A stretch of 53,350 bases of DNA from a virus: positions 1 to 53,350 of the IMG/VR virus record IMGVR_UViG_3300045049_000093; one strand, 5' to 3'. How positions within the stretch are numbered: the first letter of the stretch is position 1; every line of letters starts with the position of its first letter. The notes beneath the pieces are model-generated. The model was not told the DNA's origin. It was given only the letters and a program-made list of their open reading frames with translations, and searched no databases. Of this stretch, positions 16,377 to 24,033 are shown piece after piece. The translations under genes and the position numbers were made by a program.

Positions 16377-18776
16377 TTAATCCGCCGTGTTATTACGGTC
16401 AGATTTCTTAGCTGGTTTCTTCGTAGCAGCAAGTTTTTTAGCTTGAGCTACTTTTGCTTCTCCTAATTCTTTAGCATGCTGTAAGCCCTGCTGATGTTTC
16501 TCGTGAGTTCTACGCATCTCTGCTTGGTGGGCTTCGTTTTGACGTTCCAGTTCTTTTCTATGAATTTCGTCCTGTCTAGCTTGATCAGCTTGATACTGTT
16601 GATGAGCTTGATGTAAATTCTGCAGATTGGATACATGCTGATTAGCCAAATCTTGCATATTGCTTTGAGCTTGATGTTGCAAATCTAATCCGGCAGCTTG
16701 AGCCTCTGCTTGTGCAGCCGCCTGAGTGCTGCCTAATTCCGCACCTGTTTTGAGATTAGCTAAATGTTTTCCCGCCGTCTCGTAGGTAAGTTTCTGGGCT
16801 TCAATAGGCAATAGCCCTGCTTTATGCTCAGTAATAGCCGCCTGTGCTTGATCTCTCTTGGCTAAAGCCTGTTCCCTCTGAAGTTGTGCTTGCTGCATAA
16901 GTTCTTGAGGGGTAGGTTGAGGATTAGGCATATTCTGCTTTTCTTGTTCAGTAGGCTGAATGATGCCCTGCTTGATAAGAGGGATACGGAGACGGCGAGT
17001 AAGCTCCTCAGCATCCGGAATATCTATGTTCTTAGCCAGTAAGTCCGGAGCCATCTGAGCGAGCATCGGAATAGCTTCTGCCGCATCGATAAGGGTAGCC
17101 AAGGCTTCCTGACGAGCAGTCTGATAGCTCGGGCCAATAGTAACTTTACAGGAATATGTACCTTTCTTAAGATCATGAATGATATCGCCGCTCATTGGAT
17201 CTTCGGCGTTGATCTCTACCATTTTCTCTACTTCATCATTACCTACAATTCGAATCACTCTTTGAGAATCGTAAATGGTAGGAATCATATCGATACCAAT
17301 TTCCCAGGTGAGCTGGAGGGCATCACTGAAGCCATCAATAAATTCAAAACTACCCAGATCAGATCTTCGAGTGTGCTGAACAAGCGCCTTGCCAGACACA
17401 CGGTTCATATCCTCGGCATTTCCAATCGCAGGATCAAAATATCCCGTAGTAGCTTGAATGTCTTGAGCTGCCTGTTGAGCAAGGGCAATAGAACCTTGCG
17501 GCATATCAATTGGAGGATTGCGAAAAGGCATACCATCAGCATTGATGGCATTCTTATCTACATTATAGGGAAGATAGGGGCGAGAACTAGTATTGCTCTG
17601 AGACCATTCCGCTTCATACCCCTTGATCATATTCTCGGTGACGAGATACGGGGCCTTGGGAATAAGGGCCGAACGTTCAATCATATCGCATACGCGACTG
17701 TTGTACGTCCTCTGAGCATCCTTAGCATGCCTAATTAAACTTTGAAGCTTCTTACGGCCTTCAATATTAATGTAACGACCCGGGACTCGTACAACTGGAA
17801 TACGGTTCCAATCGTAAAAAATAGGACCTTCAAGAATCTGTCCACCGTCGCACTTCACCCACATCACTCGCCATTTTTGAACAATACGAGTTTTAAGGAC
17901 TCGCTTATGGCCTTGAGCTGCAGTAAGTCCAGCCTCCTCGAACTGTTTCTCTACAGCTTTCTTTTCAGGAGTGTAGTCTTCTACACTACCATCTGAATAC
18001 ATAGCAATTTCCTTCTCAAAAGGAACTCGCTCCATGTATTCTACTACTCGGACTTCTTTATCGGTAAACCAGCCGTAGGAGTCTCGAGAAATATGGAAAG
18101 AAGTTTCGGAATCGGCATTAGGGAAGAGAGATCGATATTTCTCTTTCGATACCCGTTCTCCAATGATGCACCACATGGCATCGCCTGCGCATGCATCGGA
18201 GCATTCAGGGTCCCAAATAACTGTCTGAGGATTAGGGATATCTTTGATGCGGAGGACTTGATCAAAGCTATCATCAGATGCATACTCCGGCATCAATCTC
18301 CAGGCACCGAAGCCTCCGGCAACCGCGAATTTATATTGGTTTTTATAGATTGGATCTGCTCTAGACTCGTCTTCGATACTTCGCATAAGTCCCGCAAGGA
18401 CTTCCGCAGTTGCCTCATTGGCGGCATGGTTGGTAGGACGCACCTTTCCTGCAGGTCGAGTCTGTCGCATATCTGCAACAACGATGTTAACTGGTCCGAT
18501 AACTCGATTAAAAGTGTAATTGGGCTTTCCACGCCGTGCCTCTAGAACTACAGGGTCCCATTGACCCATACTCTCTGAATTGTAGACAAAATTAAGATCT
18601 TCGGAATGCATCCTCCGATTCTCTTCGAACGCACCTACTCCATCATCGTATCGATTACGAATACGACTAAGTAGATTATTTAAATCCTCTACTCCAAAAT
18701 CATCCGTATCAATTAGTTTCTCTCCAGACTTAATTGGAGAAAGGTTAGGAGGAGTCTTATCGGGACCTTGAGCCAT
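16377..18776 (-). CDS. portal protein, P22 gp1-like
   Basis: 799 residues (P22 gp1 725). N-terminal half has the P22-portal pattern: NRRMHSEDLNFVYNSESMGQW, ARRGKPNYTFNRV, DMRQTRP.GKVRP and the IPNPQTVIWDPECSD segment. The C-terminal ~200 residues are an Ala/Gln/His-rich long helix with repeated coiled-coil heptads, which would form the extended barrel that reaches into the capsid, and end in a basic tail. The portal is the dodecameric DNA entry and exit ring and docks the terminase. It starts one base after a small upstream gene. Confidence 0.92.
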   Translation of the reverse strand: MAQGPDKTPPNLSPIKSGEKLIDTDDFGVEDLNNLLSRIRNRYDDGVGAFEENRRMHSEDLNFVYNSESMGQWDPVVLEARRGKPNYTFNRVIGPVNIVVADMRQTRPAGKVRPTNHAANEATAEVLAGLMRSIEDESRADPIYKNQYKFAVAGGFGAWRLMPEYASDDSFDQVLRIKDIPNPQTVIWDPECSDACAGDAMWCIIGERVSKEKYRSLFPNADSETSFHISRDSYGWFTDKEVRVVEYMERVPFEKEIAMYSDGSVEDYTPEKKAVEKQFEEAGLTAAQGHKRVLKTRIVQKWRVMWVKCDGGQILEGPIFYDWNRIPVVRVPGRYINIEGRKKLQSLIRHAKDAQRTYNSRVCDMIERSALIPKAPYLVTENMIKGYEAEWSQSNTSSRPYLPYNVDKNAINADGMPFRNPPIDMPQGSIALAQQAAQDIQATTGYFDPAIGNAEDMNRVSGKALVQHTRRSDLGSFEFIDGFSDALQLTWEIGIDMIPTIYDSQRVIRIVGNDEVEKMVEINAEDPMSGDIIHDLKKGTYSCKVTIGPSYQTARQEALATLIDAAEAIPMLAQMAPDLLAKNIDIPDAEELTRRLRIPLIKQGIIQPTEQEKQNMPNPQPTPQELMQQAQLQREQALAKRDQAQAAITEHKAGLLPIEAQKLTYETAGKHLANLKTGAELGSTQAAAQAEAQAAGLDLQHQAQSNMQDLANQHVSNLQNLHQAHQQYQADQARQDEIHRKELERQNEAHQAEMRRTHEKHQQGLQHAKELGEAKVAQAKKLAATKKPAKKSDRNNTAD

Positions 18777-18777
18777 A

Positions 18778-18972
18778 TTATTCTACTACGTAACCAATAA
18801 CAGTCCGCTTTTGGCAGTCATCATTTATATCGTAATGATCGTGATGACGAAATACTGTGCAACCTTTTGATTTAAGAATATTTCCAGCTACAGATTCAGC
18901 CTCAAAATTAGGATCAGGAAGATTAAAAGTAACTATCCACTCTTCTTTGACTTTTAAAGCTAATTCATCCAT
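18778..18972 (-). CDS. small protein of unknown function
   Basis: 64 residues, mixed alpha/beta, with acidic N-terminus and a HHDHYD cluster in the middle. No family recognised. It starts on the last base of the upstream small gene's stop (one-base overlap) and ends one base before the portal start, so it is part of the portal translation unit. Confidence 0.6.
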   Translation of the reverse strand: MDELALKVKEEWIVTFNLPDPNFEAESVAGNILKSKGCTVFRHHDHYDINDDCQKRTVIGYVVE

Positions 18973-19169
18973 TACGTAGGCATCTCTTGAATAGTAACTT
19001 TACGATTCTCAGCAACCCAGACATCTGTATATTCTCCAGGCTTAATATATGTCGCAGTTCCTGGCTTAAACGTCTGTTTCTTAGTCTTAGGGTCAGTCTC
19101 GATAGTCTCTACATTGACCTTAATATGATTTCGTTGATTAGTATTTTTGATTGTGATATTAGTCGGCAT
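18972..19169 (-). CDS. small beta-rich protein of unknown function
   Basis: 65 residues from the ATG at 19169; GGAG lies 10 bases upstream, while the TTG six bases earlier has no advantage. Sequence such as ITIKNTNQRNHIKVNVETI and PGEYTDVWV.ENRKVTIQE suggests a single beta-sandwich. It overlaps the upstream gene by 11 bases and the downstream one by one. Function unknown; probably a structural accessory. Confidence 0.6.
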   Translation of the reverse strand: MPTNITIKNTNQRNHIKVNVETIETDPKTKKQTFKPGTATYIKPGEYTDVWVAENRKVTIQEMPT

Positions 19170-19386
19170 TAGCAATCTTCTCCAAAAGCTTAATGTATTT
19201 TTCTTTATAATCGTCGTCCAAACTGCAATCTATGGCCCCCACTTTTTTATCCAAAGCATCCAGCTTCTTAATAATCTCTAGCATCTGTTTGGCTAGATCA
19301 GGGTCTTTTTGAATAGTAGGGATTGGAATATAATTTGGATCTAAAGGATTAGTCCAACCACCAGTTACCATTGAAACTACGCACAT
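19159..19386 (-). CDS. small helical protein of unknown function
   Basis: 75 residues from the ATG at 19386 with an AAGAG ribosome site. A longer frame exists upstream but runs through the tRNA gene and is not credible. N-terminal Pro-rich stretch (NPLDPNYIPIPT) followed by two amphipathic helices (LAKQMLEIIKKLDALDKK and DDYKEKYIKLLEKIANA). It begins 18 bases after the tRNA 3' end. No family recognised. Confidence 0.6.
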   Translation of the reverse strand: MCVVSMVTGGWTNPLDPNYIPIPTIQKDPDLAKQMLEIIKKLDALDKKVGAIDCSLDDDYKEKYIKLLEKIANAD

Positions 19387-19403
19387 ATTTTTCTCTTTTA
19401 ATT

Positions 19404-19478
19404 TGGCTGTACAGCTAGGGATCGAACCTAGGACCCGCTCCTTAACAGGGAGCCGCTCTACCGCTGAGCTACTGCACA
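19404..19478 (-). tRNA. tRNA-Asn (anticodon GTT), CCA encoded
   Basis: A full cloverleaf can be folded by hand on the minus strand. The acceptor TGTGCAG pairs with CTGTACA (one G-U); the D arm is GCTC/GAGC; the anticodon stem GCTCC/GGAGC has loop CTGTTAA, giving anticodon GTT. The variable loop is five bases, the T arm CTAGG/CCTAG has loop TTCGATC, the discriminator is G, and CCA is encoded. It lies between the terminase nuclease gene and a small gene and is transcribed with them. It would supply Asn codons AAC/AAT, which are frequent in the beta-rich virion proteins here. Confidence 0.93.
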
Positions 19479-19534
19479 ATATACTGCACCAGTCGAAGTG
19501 ATCGTAATCACTGCAATCGCATATAATACAAATA

Positions 19535-20263
19535 TCAGCCAGCCCAGAAGTCTGGTGGGGACCAGTGGAACCATTGTTTACCATTATAGGTGGGCTCTAC
19601 CTTAGCTCTCTCAATTCCACTCATTACCAGATATCGGAGAGAGTCCATAAGGTGATCGTTCTTTTTAACGACTTGTCCTTTGTCGTCTCTTCGATAAAGT
19701 CTGTATTCTGCGAAGGTACTTGCACATCCTTTAAAGATTTTAAGTCTTCCTTGGCTGAGCATTTCCCAGACTCTGTAGATTCCTGCTTCTCGTGCATTAT
19801 CGGCAATCTCAATATCCAGCCCTAAACCTTGATATAAGGACAGCAATTGGGTTCCGTCCGATTGCATTCTTCCTCGTGCGGCAGGATCGATAACGCCAGG
19901 TATCCATTTTCCTCGGTTAAGGATGGCGGCAGCATGAACGGAGGGTTCTGCCTGTCCACGATAATATTCATCGTACACATACAGCGTACTCGTTTCTCGG
20001 TCATACGCTCCCCATAGCGCTGCTGTACGGTTCCAACCAACGTCCATCCCAAAGCACCTAGGCCAATGCTTGGGAATCTCAAATCCAGTTACTTCAATGT
20101 CCGAAGTAGGTACTTGATATATCGCTCCAGCGCCAAGTTGAGGAACTCCTTTTGTGCGGCTATCTCTCTGCCACGGAGGAATACTTGCAAGTATTGCTTC
20201 TTTAGTTTCTTTCGGTAAGTGCGGGACATCTTCCCATTCCACAAATGTACAGAATTTACTCAT
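19535..20263 (-). CDS. terminase large subunit, nuclease part (split gene)
   Basis: 242 residues forming only the RNase H-like nuclease of a terminase: GMDVGWNRTAALWGAY (first acidic residue D74), YDEYYR (E99), VIDPAARGR (D126) and KNDHLMDSLRYLV (D203/D207). The nuclease cuts concatemeric DNA at the start and end of packaging. In P22-type phages it is fused to the ATPase in one ~500-residue protein; here 266 + 242 residues add up to that length. The ATG overlaps the stop of the ATPase gene as TAATG, so reinitiation should give equal amounts. No intron or intein sequence lies between them. Confidence 0.88.
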   Translation of the reverse strand: MSKFCTFVEWEDVPHLPKETKEAILASIPPWQRDSRTKGVPQLGAGAIYQVPTSDIEVTGFEIPKHWPRCFGMDVGWNRTAALWGAYDRETSTLYVYDEYYRGQAEPSVHAAAILNRGKWIPGVIDPAARGRMQSDGTQLLSLYQGLGLDIEIADNAREAGIYRVWEMLSQGRLKIFKGCASTFAEYRLYRRDDKGQVVKKNDHLMDSLRYLVMSGIERAKVEPTYNGKQWFHWSPPDFWAG

Positions 20264-21063
20264 TAATGTTTGATTTTAAGATCGTCTTCAGTAGCTGGCA
20301 TATACTCAGGCATAAAAGATAGCATAAGATCGGTAAGACCAAGGAGAGGAGTAGCAGTGACGTAAATGATTCCATTAACAGTAAGAGTCCGAAGCAGACA
20401 TTCCGTATAAATATCCATAGGGCACTCTTCATCAAGGTGAATTACGTGCTGTGACGTACCTTGGAAAACTTCTCGACCCTGATCGTAAGACTTGAACTGG
20501 AGATTGCTGAGCCCTCCAGAAGCGTGCTTGACGTATACGTTCTCAATTGCATCAGACAGACCGTGCTTATTAGTCCACCTATGAATGAGCTCCCCAGGAA
20601 TAAGTCCTGTACCATAAGCTTCTGTGTTTCCGTAAGGGCCTATTAGCATTGACTGCATAATATCTCTTACGTTCTTAGCAGTATCTCCTGCCGTCCAAGC
20701 ACTTACTGGGTCTACGAACGTTTTTCCTTCCCACCAATCTGGGTATACACCTGTAAGATGGAGAACCATCTCATATCCACCTGCCAAACTCTTACCAGAA
20801 CGGTTCCCTCCTGCCAGAAGTCTCTCATTATGCATAGCGCCAGCTTTAAAATGGCGCATTTGTTTCGGATACTGAGCTCTAACTTCCGGTGTGCTGAATA
20901 GCTGGTCTATTTTCCTCCGACTCTTCCTCCGATCCACTTCTTCCAATAGCTCTAGGAGCTGCATTTGTTCCTGAGTCGTCAATTTCCCTGACTTCAACTG
21001 TGATTGGAACGATTCCGAGCTTATTGAGGAGATAAGAGAGCTTAGAGTTGAGCTGTTTGTCAC
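20263..21063 (-). CDS. terminase large subunit, ATPase part (split gene)
   Basis: Up to 266 residues. Walker A GGNRSGKS at 85-92, Walker B VIHLDEE at 207-213 and the coupling motif YVTATPL at 234-240 define the packaging ATPase. The chain stops in the linker before the nuclease. The GTG at 21063 gives the longest form and overlaps the small-subunit gene by 185 bases. An ATG at 20964 (residue 34) has AGGA four bases upstream and would give 233 residues and an 86-base overlap. I cannot decide between them from sequence alone. The ATPase drives DNA translocation through the portal. Confidence 0.88.
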   Translation of the reverse strand: MTNSSTLSSLISSISSESFQSQLKSGKLTTQEQMQLLELLEEVDRRKSRRKIDQLFSTPEVRAQYPKQMRHFKAGAMHNERLLAGGNRSGKSLAGGYEMVLHLTGVYPDWWEGKTFVDPVSAWTAGDTAKNVRDIMQSMLIGPYGNTEAYGTGLIPGELIHRWTNKHGLSDAIENVYVKHASGGLSNLQFKSYDQGREVFQGTSQHVIHLDEECPMDIYTECLLRTLTVNGIIYVTATPLLGLTDLMLSFMPEYMPATEDDLKIKH

Positions 21064-21976
21064 TTAATTTTTCCGTAACATTCATGTCTACCTTAATATT
21101 GTCCTTATATTCAGGTTTTTTGACACTTAGTATTTTAGTAAGTAGCTTATCATTTCCTGCTAAAGCTAATTGAATAGCTCTCTCTTCTAAGGCAAGATGA
21201 GCGAGAGGCTCTGCCTCTTTAACGCGCTCCGCAAATATAGGATTTCTAGATAACTCTTGGAAATACTCGAAGGGTGTAACGCCAATACTGTCACGAGCAG
21301 TAGCCAACTCCCCCGTATTGATAAAAACTTCGATAAGTTTGTCGTGCTTTTCTTTAGTCCAGACAAAAACTTCTGGATCTTTGAGTTTCTTTTCATTGAT
21401 TCTGTCTTGTAGAAGATCGTAAGCTTTCTTGAAAATATCAGAATGAGCTAAACGAGCGTCAATTTGTGCTTCAGTAACGTTTACAGCCTGGCATGCGGCT
21501 TTAAAATCTTTATGATATGCAAAAGCTTCTAGAAACCTCTTCTCCCAGGCATCTACTTGCTGCTGTTTTTCTATTTTTACGGTAACTCCCTTACCAAATT
21601 TACCTCCTTTACCTGGAAAACTGCTATTACGTATTCCAGTTTTCTCTCCTATAGTAGTCTTTCCCGACTTAAGTCGGAGGCAATCTACGCAAAGTCTATG
21701 ATTAGAAGTATATCTGGGAGCAACATGCCCATATCGGCAAGGAGTACTCTGGAAAAAATATCCCCACTTTCTGTATTTAGCCTCTTCTTGAGGTATCATT
21801 CTAGTGGGCATATGGTTATAGAGATCGGGACTTCCCTTACTATTGATGGGAGCAATAGCTTTAATCTCATCCAAAGTCAAATCTGGATAAATATTACTCG
21901 TTTCCTCCGAGGAAACTTCCGTGTCTATCTGTTCCTGCTGATTGTTGCCAGAGGAGAGCTTCTGCTTTTGAGTCAT
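20879..21976 (-). CDS. terminase small subunit, with N-terminal zinc-binding region
   Basis: 365 residues, long for a small terminase subunit. Residues 78-102 hold C80, H84, C96 and C99 (C-x3-H-x11-C-x2-C), a treble-clef-like zinc site seen at the start of several phage DNA-binding proteins. Residues ~145-200 (FKAACQAVNVTEAQIDARLAHSD) are a helix-turn-helix. Residues ~270-320 (ERAIQLALAGNDKLLTKIL.VKKPEYKD) are typical of P22-type TerS. It should recognise the packaging site and recruit the ATPase. Its last 62 codons overlap the ATPase gene in another frame. Confidence 0.72.
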   Translation of the reverse strand: MTQKQKLSSGNNQQEQIDTEVSSEETSNIYPDLTLDEIKAIAPINSKGSPDLYNHMPTRMIPQEEAKYRKWGYFFQSTPCRYGHVAPRYTSNHRLCVDCLRLKSGKTTIGEKTGIRNSSFPGKGGKFGKGVTVKIEKQQQVDAWEKRFLEAFAYHKDFKAACQAVNVTEAQIDARLAHSDIFKKAYDLLQDRINEKKLKDPEVFVWTKEKHDKLIEVFINTGELATARDSIGVTPFEYFQELSRNPIFAERVKEAEPLAHLALEERAIQLALAGNDKLLTKILSVKKPEYKDNIKVDMNVTEKLSDKQLNSKLSYLLNKLGIVPITVEVREIDDSGTNAAPRAIGRSGSEEESEENRPAIQHTGS

Positions 21977-22352
21977 TCGTAGTACCGTAGATAGCTCCAG
22001 CCTTTATCCAGACGAGCTTTTGTCCTTCGTATTCCCATTCAATCTGATTTCTCGGAGAGAATTCAACAACTTCTCCTGCTTTGACTGGCATAAGATGAAG
22101 TTTGCCGGATAGTTCCGGGCCGTCTTCGAAATAAAGACTACGTTGGGTGGACATGTGCCCTTCAAGGAGGTCAAATCGCACCCTCCTTCGTTTTCTCTTC
22201 CCAGGACCTACGGCCACTACTATTCCTTTCTGAAGCGTGACTCCTATCACGGCTAGAATAGGGTGCTCGTACTCTAACCTTTGTACGAGAACGTAGTCCT
22301 GTAGTGGTCTGACCGTCTGCGATACTTTCGTCAATTTCCCGTTCAATGTCAC
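21894..22352 (-). CDS. GroES-like cochaperonin, second copy
   Basis: 152 residues with GTG start. The 10-kDa chaperonin pattern is visible: VRPLQDYVLVQRLEYE at the N-terminus, KGIVVAVGPGK, then MPVKAGEVVEFS, and the final strand pair WEYEGQKLVWIKAGAIYG. A ~25-residue basic and acidic insertion lies between VAVGPGK and the second barrel half, and a 28-residue tail follows the fold. It would cap GroEL, perhaps to enlarge or retune the folding chamber for the coat protein. It overlaps the TerS start by 83 bases and follows the first GroES-like gene by 5 bases. Confidence 0.78.
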   Translation of the reverse strand: MTLNGKLTKVSQTVRPLQDYVLVQRLEYEHPILAVIGVTLQKGIVVAVGPGKRKRRRVRFDLLEGHMSTQRSLYFEDGPELSGKLHLMPVKAGEVVEFSPRNQIEWEYEGQKLVWIKAGAIYGTTNDSKAEALLWQQSAGTDRHGSFLGGNE

Positions 22353-22357
22353 GACTA

Positions 22358-22609
22358 TTAAGCCTCATATACGAAATCAATATCTTGTTCTTTTAGGATT
22401 CGGATTTCTTGTCCTGCATAGACTGAATCCATTCCAACTGCTGCCCCGAAGGATACTTTTGCTCCGACTGATAACCCGCGCACCTGCGGACCCACTGCCA
22501 GTACAATTCCCGAGAGCGATCTCTTCCAGTCGGGGAGTCGGATTGGTCCTTGGATTGGTTCTGGTTTGACAACGAGTAATTCTCCGATAAGATTAATAGG
22601 GAAAGACAT
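22358..22609 (-). CDS. GroES-like cochaperonin, first copy
   Basis: 83 residues, close to the minimal 10-kDa cochaperonin (GroES 97). NLIGELLVVKPEPI corresponds to the first strand, the QGPIRLPDWK segment sits where the GroEL-binding mobile loop is expected, and SGIVLAVGPQ, LSVGAKVSFGAAVGM and QEIRILKEQDIDFVYE complete the barrel. The roof hairpin is shortened. Phage cochaperonins (T4 gp31 type) help GroEL fold the major capsid protein. The gene lies in the packaging cluster next to its longer paralogue, so the two may form mixed heptamers. Confidence 0.85.
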   Translation of the reverse strand: MSFPINLIGELLVVKPEPIQGPIRLPDWKRSLSGIVLAVGPQVRGLSVGAKVSFGAAVGMDSVYAGQEIRILKEQDIDFVYEA

Positions 22610-22612
22610 AAT

Positions 22613-22990
22613 TTACAAAGAACCTGAAGGAGTCTGGATAGCCAAAAGTTCTAGAATAGCAACCTGCATTACAGTAGAAGTATCCGGAAGTACTGCTTTC
22701 ATCGAGATCTGAAAAATTTCACTGCCTTGCCAATTATGAGTCATCTGAAGAACAGAACCTGAAATCTGAAGAGTATAGGTGGATGAAGAAACTGTCTTGG
22801 GAGTAGAGGGGACTACATTTACTGCATTAGTAATATCGTCTATTTGGTAAGAAAAGGAAGTAGGAGTAACGGGAGTCCCTGTGTGGTCAAGAAATGTAAG
22901 ATCAATAAATACATCTGCTCCTTGGTAGGATCTGTAATCCACATATGATAGAATGGGCTGTCCACTTAGACCTCTATTATTAATAGGCAT
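22613..22990 (-). CDS. beta-sandwich virion protein, unknown
   Basis: 125 residues, beta-rich, with a conserved-looking opening (GQPILSYVDYRSYQGADVFIDLTFLDHTGTPV) like the N-terminal domains of baseplate or fibre proteins. No Cys, no enzyme motif. The ATG overlaps the stop of a possible 25-residue leader ORF (TAATG). Probably a minor structural or decoration protein. Confidence 0.55.
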   Translation of the reverse strand: MPINNRGLSGQPILSYVDYRSYQGADVFIDLTFLDHTGTPVTPTSFSYQIDDITNAVNVVPSTPKTVSSSTYTLQISGSVLQMTHNWQGSEIFQISMKAVLPDTSTVMQVAILELLAIQTPSGSL

Positions 22991-23067
22991 TATTGTCTCG
23001 GATACTGAGCATTAGGACGGATGAGAACCTGGATTTTACCTGCTCGAATATTGTTTACAACTATCAT
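22990..23067 (-). CDS. possible 25-residue coupled ORF
   Basis: ATG at 23067 to TAA at 22992-22990, whose last base is the first of the next ATG (TAATG). The peptide ends in a basic IQVLIRPNAQYPRQ segment. No strong ribosome site. It fills a 110-base gap and resembles a translation-coupling leader or a very small virion protein. Confidence 0.35.
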   Translation of the reverse strand: MIVVNNIRAGKIQVLIRPNAQYPRQ

Positions 23068-23103
23068 ATGCTGCGTAGATTGATAATTTTAATTAGAATT
23101 AAA

Positions 23104-23394
23104 TCAGTATTTGTGGGCATTTTTAATAGCGTGCTTCGCACGAGCATGAATTTGATTATGTTTACGAGTAGAAATCCGACCAGCAATCCAATCCCGAGTA
23201 GCATAATGCTTCTCTTCTTGCGCTGCCTTCGTAATCTTCATAGCTGGAGTAGGCTCTTTCAACTCATCGTCCAGCTCCCCTACTTGAGTATGCGAGCCTC
23301 CATGTGCGGACTTTTCCCCTTTACTCTTTTCTACTTTGTGCTTCTTGGCGGGCTTCTGATACCCTACTTCAAGACCTGCGAGAATACCTGGCAT
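23104..23394 (-). CDS. small basic protein of unknown function
   Basis: 96 residues, Lys/His-rich: an N-terminal KPAKKHKVEKSKGEKSAHGG stretch, an acidic middle and a C-terminal RDWIAGRISTRKHNQIHARAKH segment that looks like a folded helical motif. Proteins of this kind occur in the structural arms of other phages, but I cannot name a family. Nucleic-acid or capsid-interior binding is plausible from charge. It lies 10 bases from the phosphatase-fold gene. Confidence 0.55.
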   Translation of the reverse strand: MPGILAGLEVGYQKPAKKHKVEKSKGEKSAHGGSHTQVGELDDELKEPTPAMKITKAAQEEKHYATRDWIAGRISTRKHNQIHARAKHAIKNAHKY

Positions 23395-23404
23395 ATTTTA
23401 TCCT

Positions 23405-24028
23405 TTACGAGAAATATTCATCTTCTTTGCTTTTATGGCCAAAAACTACGTGGCCCATAGCAGTATCTTTATGAGGCCAGAGCATCAAGAGTCCGCCCTC
23501 ATCTAGATCGTATGTATCTTTATCTCCGGTAAATTCTCTACCAATTTCTCGGAGATTACTTCCGGAAGTGACTACCAAGACGCTCCCGTTCTGAGATTCT
23601 TTTAACTGATGTTTGAGCCAAGGAATAAATCTATCTTGAAATTGTTGCATGGATTCCCCGCCAAAAGGCTTCTCCGTGGGGTGGTCCATGTAATACTGCA
23701 CTACTGTTCTATTTGGTTTCTTCTTAGTACCCATCAGCATACCAAGATTCCAAGTTCGAGCTTCGTCTGCCACCTCTACATCAGGATGTGATAGGATTCC
23801 AGAAGCCATAATATGGGCAGTCTCGTAGGTACGTCTCAGACTAGGAGTATAAATGCAATCTATATTTGCAGCTTTTAAATACTGCTGAGCTTTAATGAGT
23901 CCTACTCTACCTTCATCGGAAAGAGGGAAGTCCAGCCAACCGTCTGATCTTTTCTCGTTGTCTAATGCTGTTCTGCCATGACGCATTACGTACACTACAC
24001 CATTTTGAATAGACGGTAGTAAAGGCAT
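23405..24028 (-). CDS. histidine phosphatase superfamily protein, second catalytic His replaced
   Basis: 207 residues with the phosphoglycerate-mutase fold pattern: MRHGRT (H17 is the phospho-accepting His), LRRTYETA at 64-71 and GGESMQQFQDRF at 123-134. The segment that normally reads (V/T)HG..IR is VVTSGSNLR at 152-160, so the second His is Ser155. This would weaken or change catalysis. Substrate unknown; a nucleotide, sugar phosphate or a binding-only role are all possible. It lies between small structural genes, 5 bases after a DUF3008-like gene, an odd location for an enzyme. Confidence 0.82.
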   Translation of the reverse strand: MPLLPSIQNGVVYVMRHGRTALDNEKRSDGWLDFPLSDEGRVGLIKAQQYLKAANIDCIYTPSLRRTYETAHIMASGILSHPDVEVADEARTWNLGMLMGTKKKPNRTVVQYYMDHPTEKPFGGESMQQFQDRFIPWLKHQLKESQNGSVLVVTSGSNLREIGREFTGDKDTYDLDEGGLLMLWPHKDTAMGHVVFGHKSKEDEYFS

Positions 24029-24033
24029 GTTTA

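Noticed and set aside
19404-19478. tRNA gene as a possible phage attachment site.
   Set aside because: The tRNA is complete, lies inside a phage operon, and no integrase or repressor is present; a phage-borne tRNA is the simpler explanation.
20255-20275. Programmed frameshift joining the two terminase ORFs.
   Set aside because: The nuclease frame has a stop (TAA) shortly upstream of its ATG, and no slippery heptamer lies between that stop and the end of the ATPase frame; reinitiation at TAATG fits better.
20200-20330. Self-splicing intron or intein in the terminase gene.
   Set aside because: The two ORFs overlap by one base, so there is no room for an insertion element, and total length equals a normal subunit.
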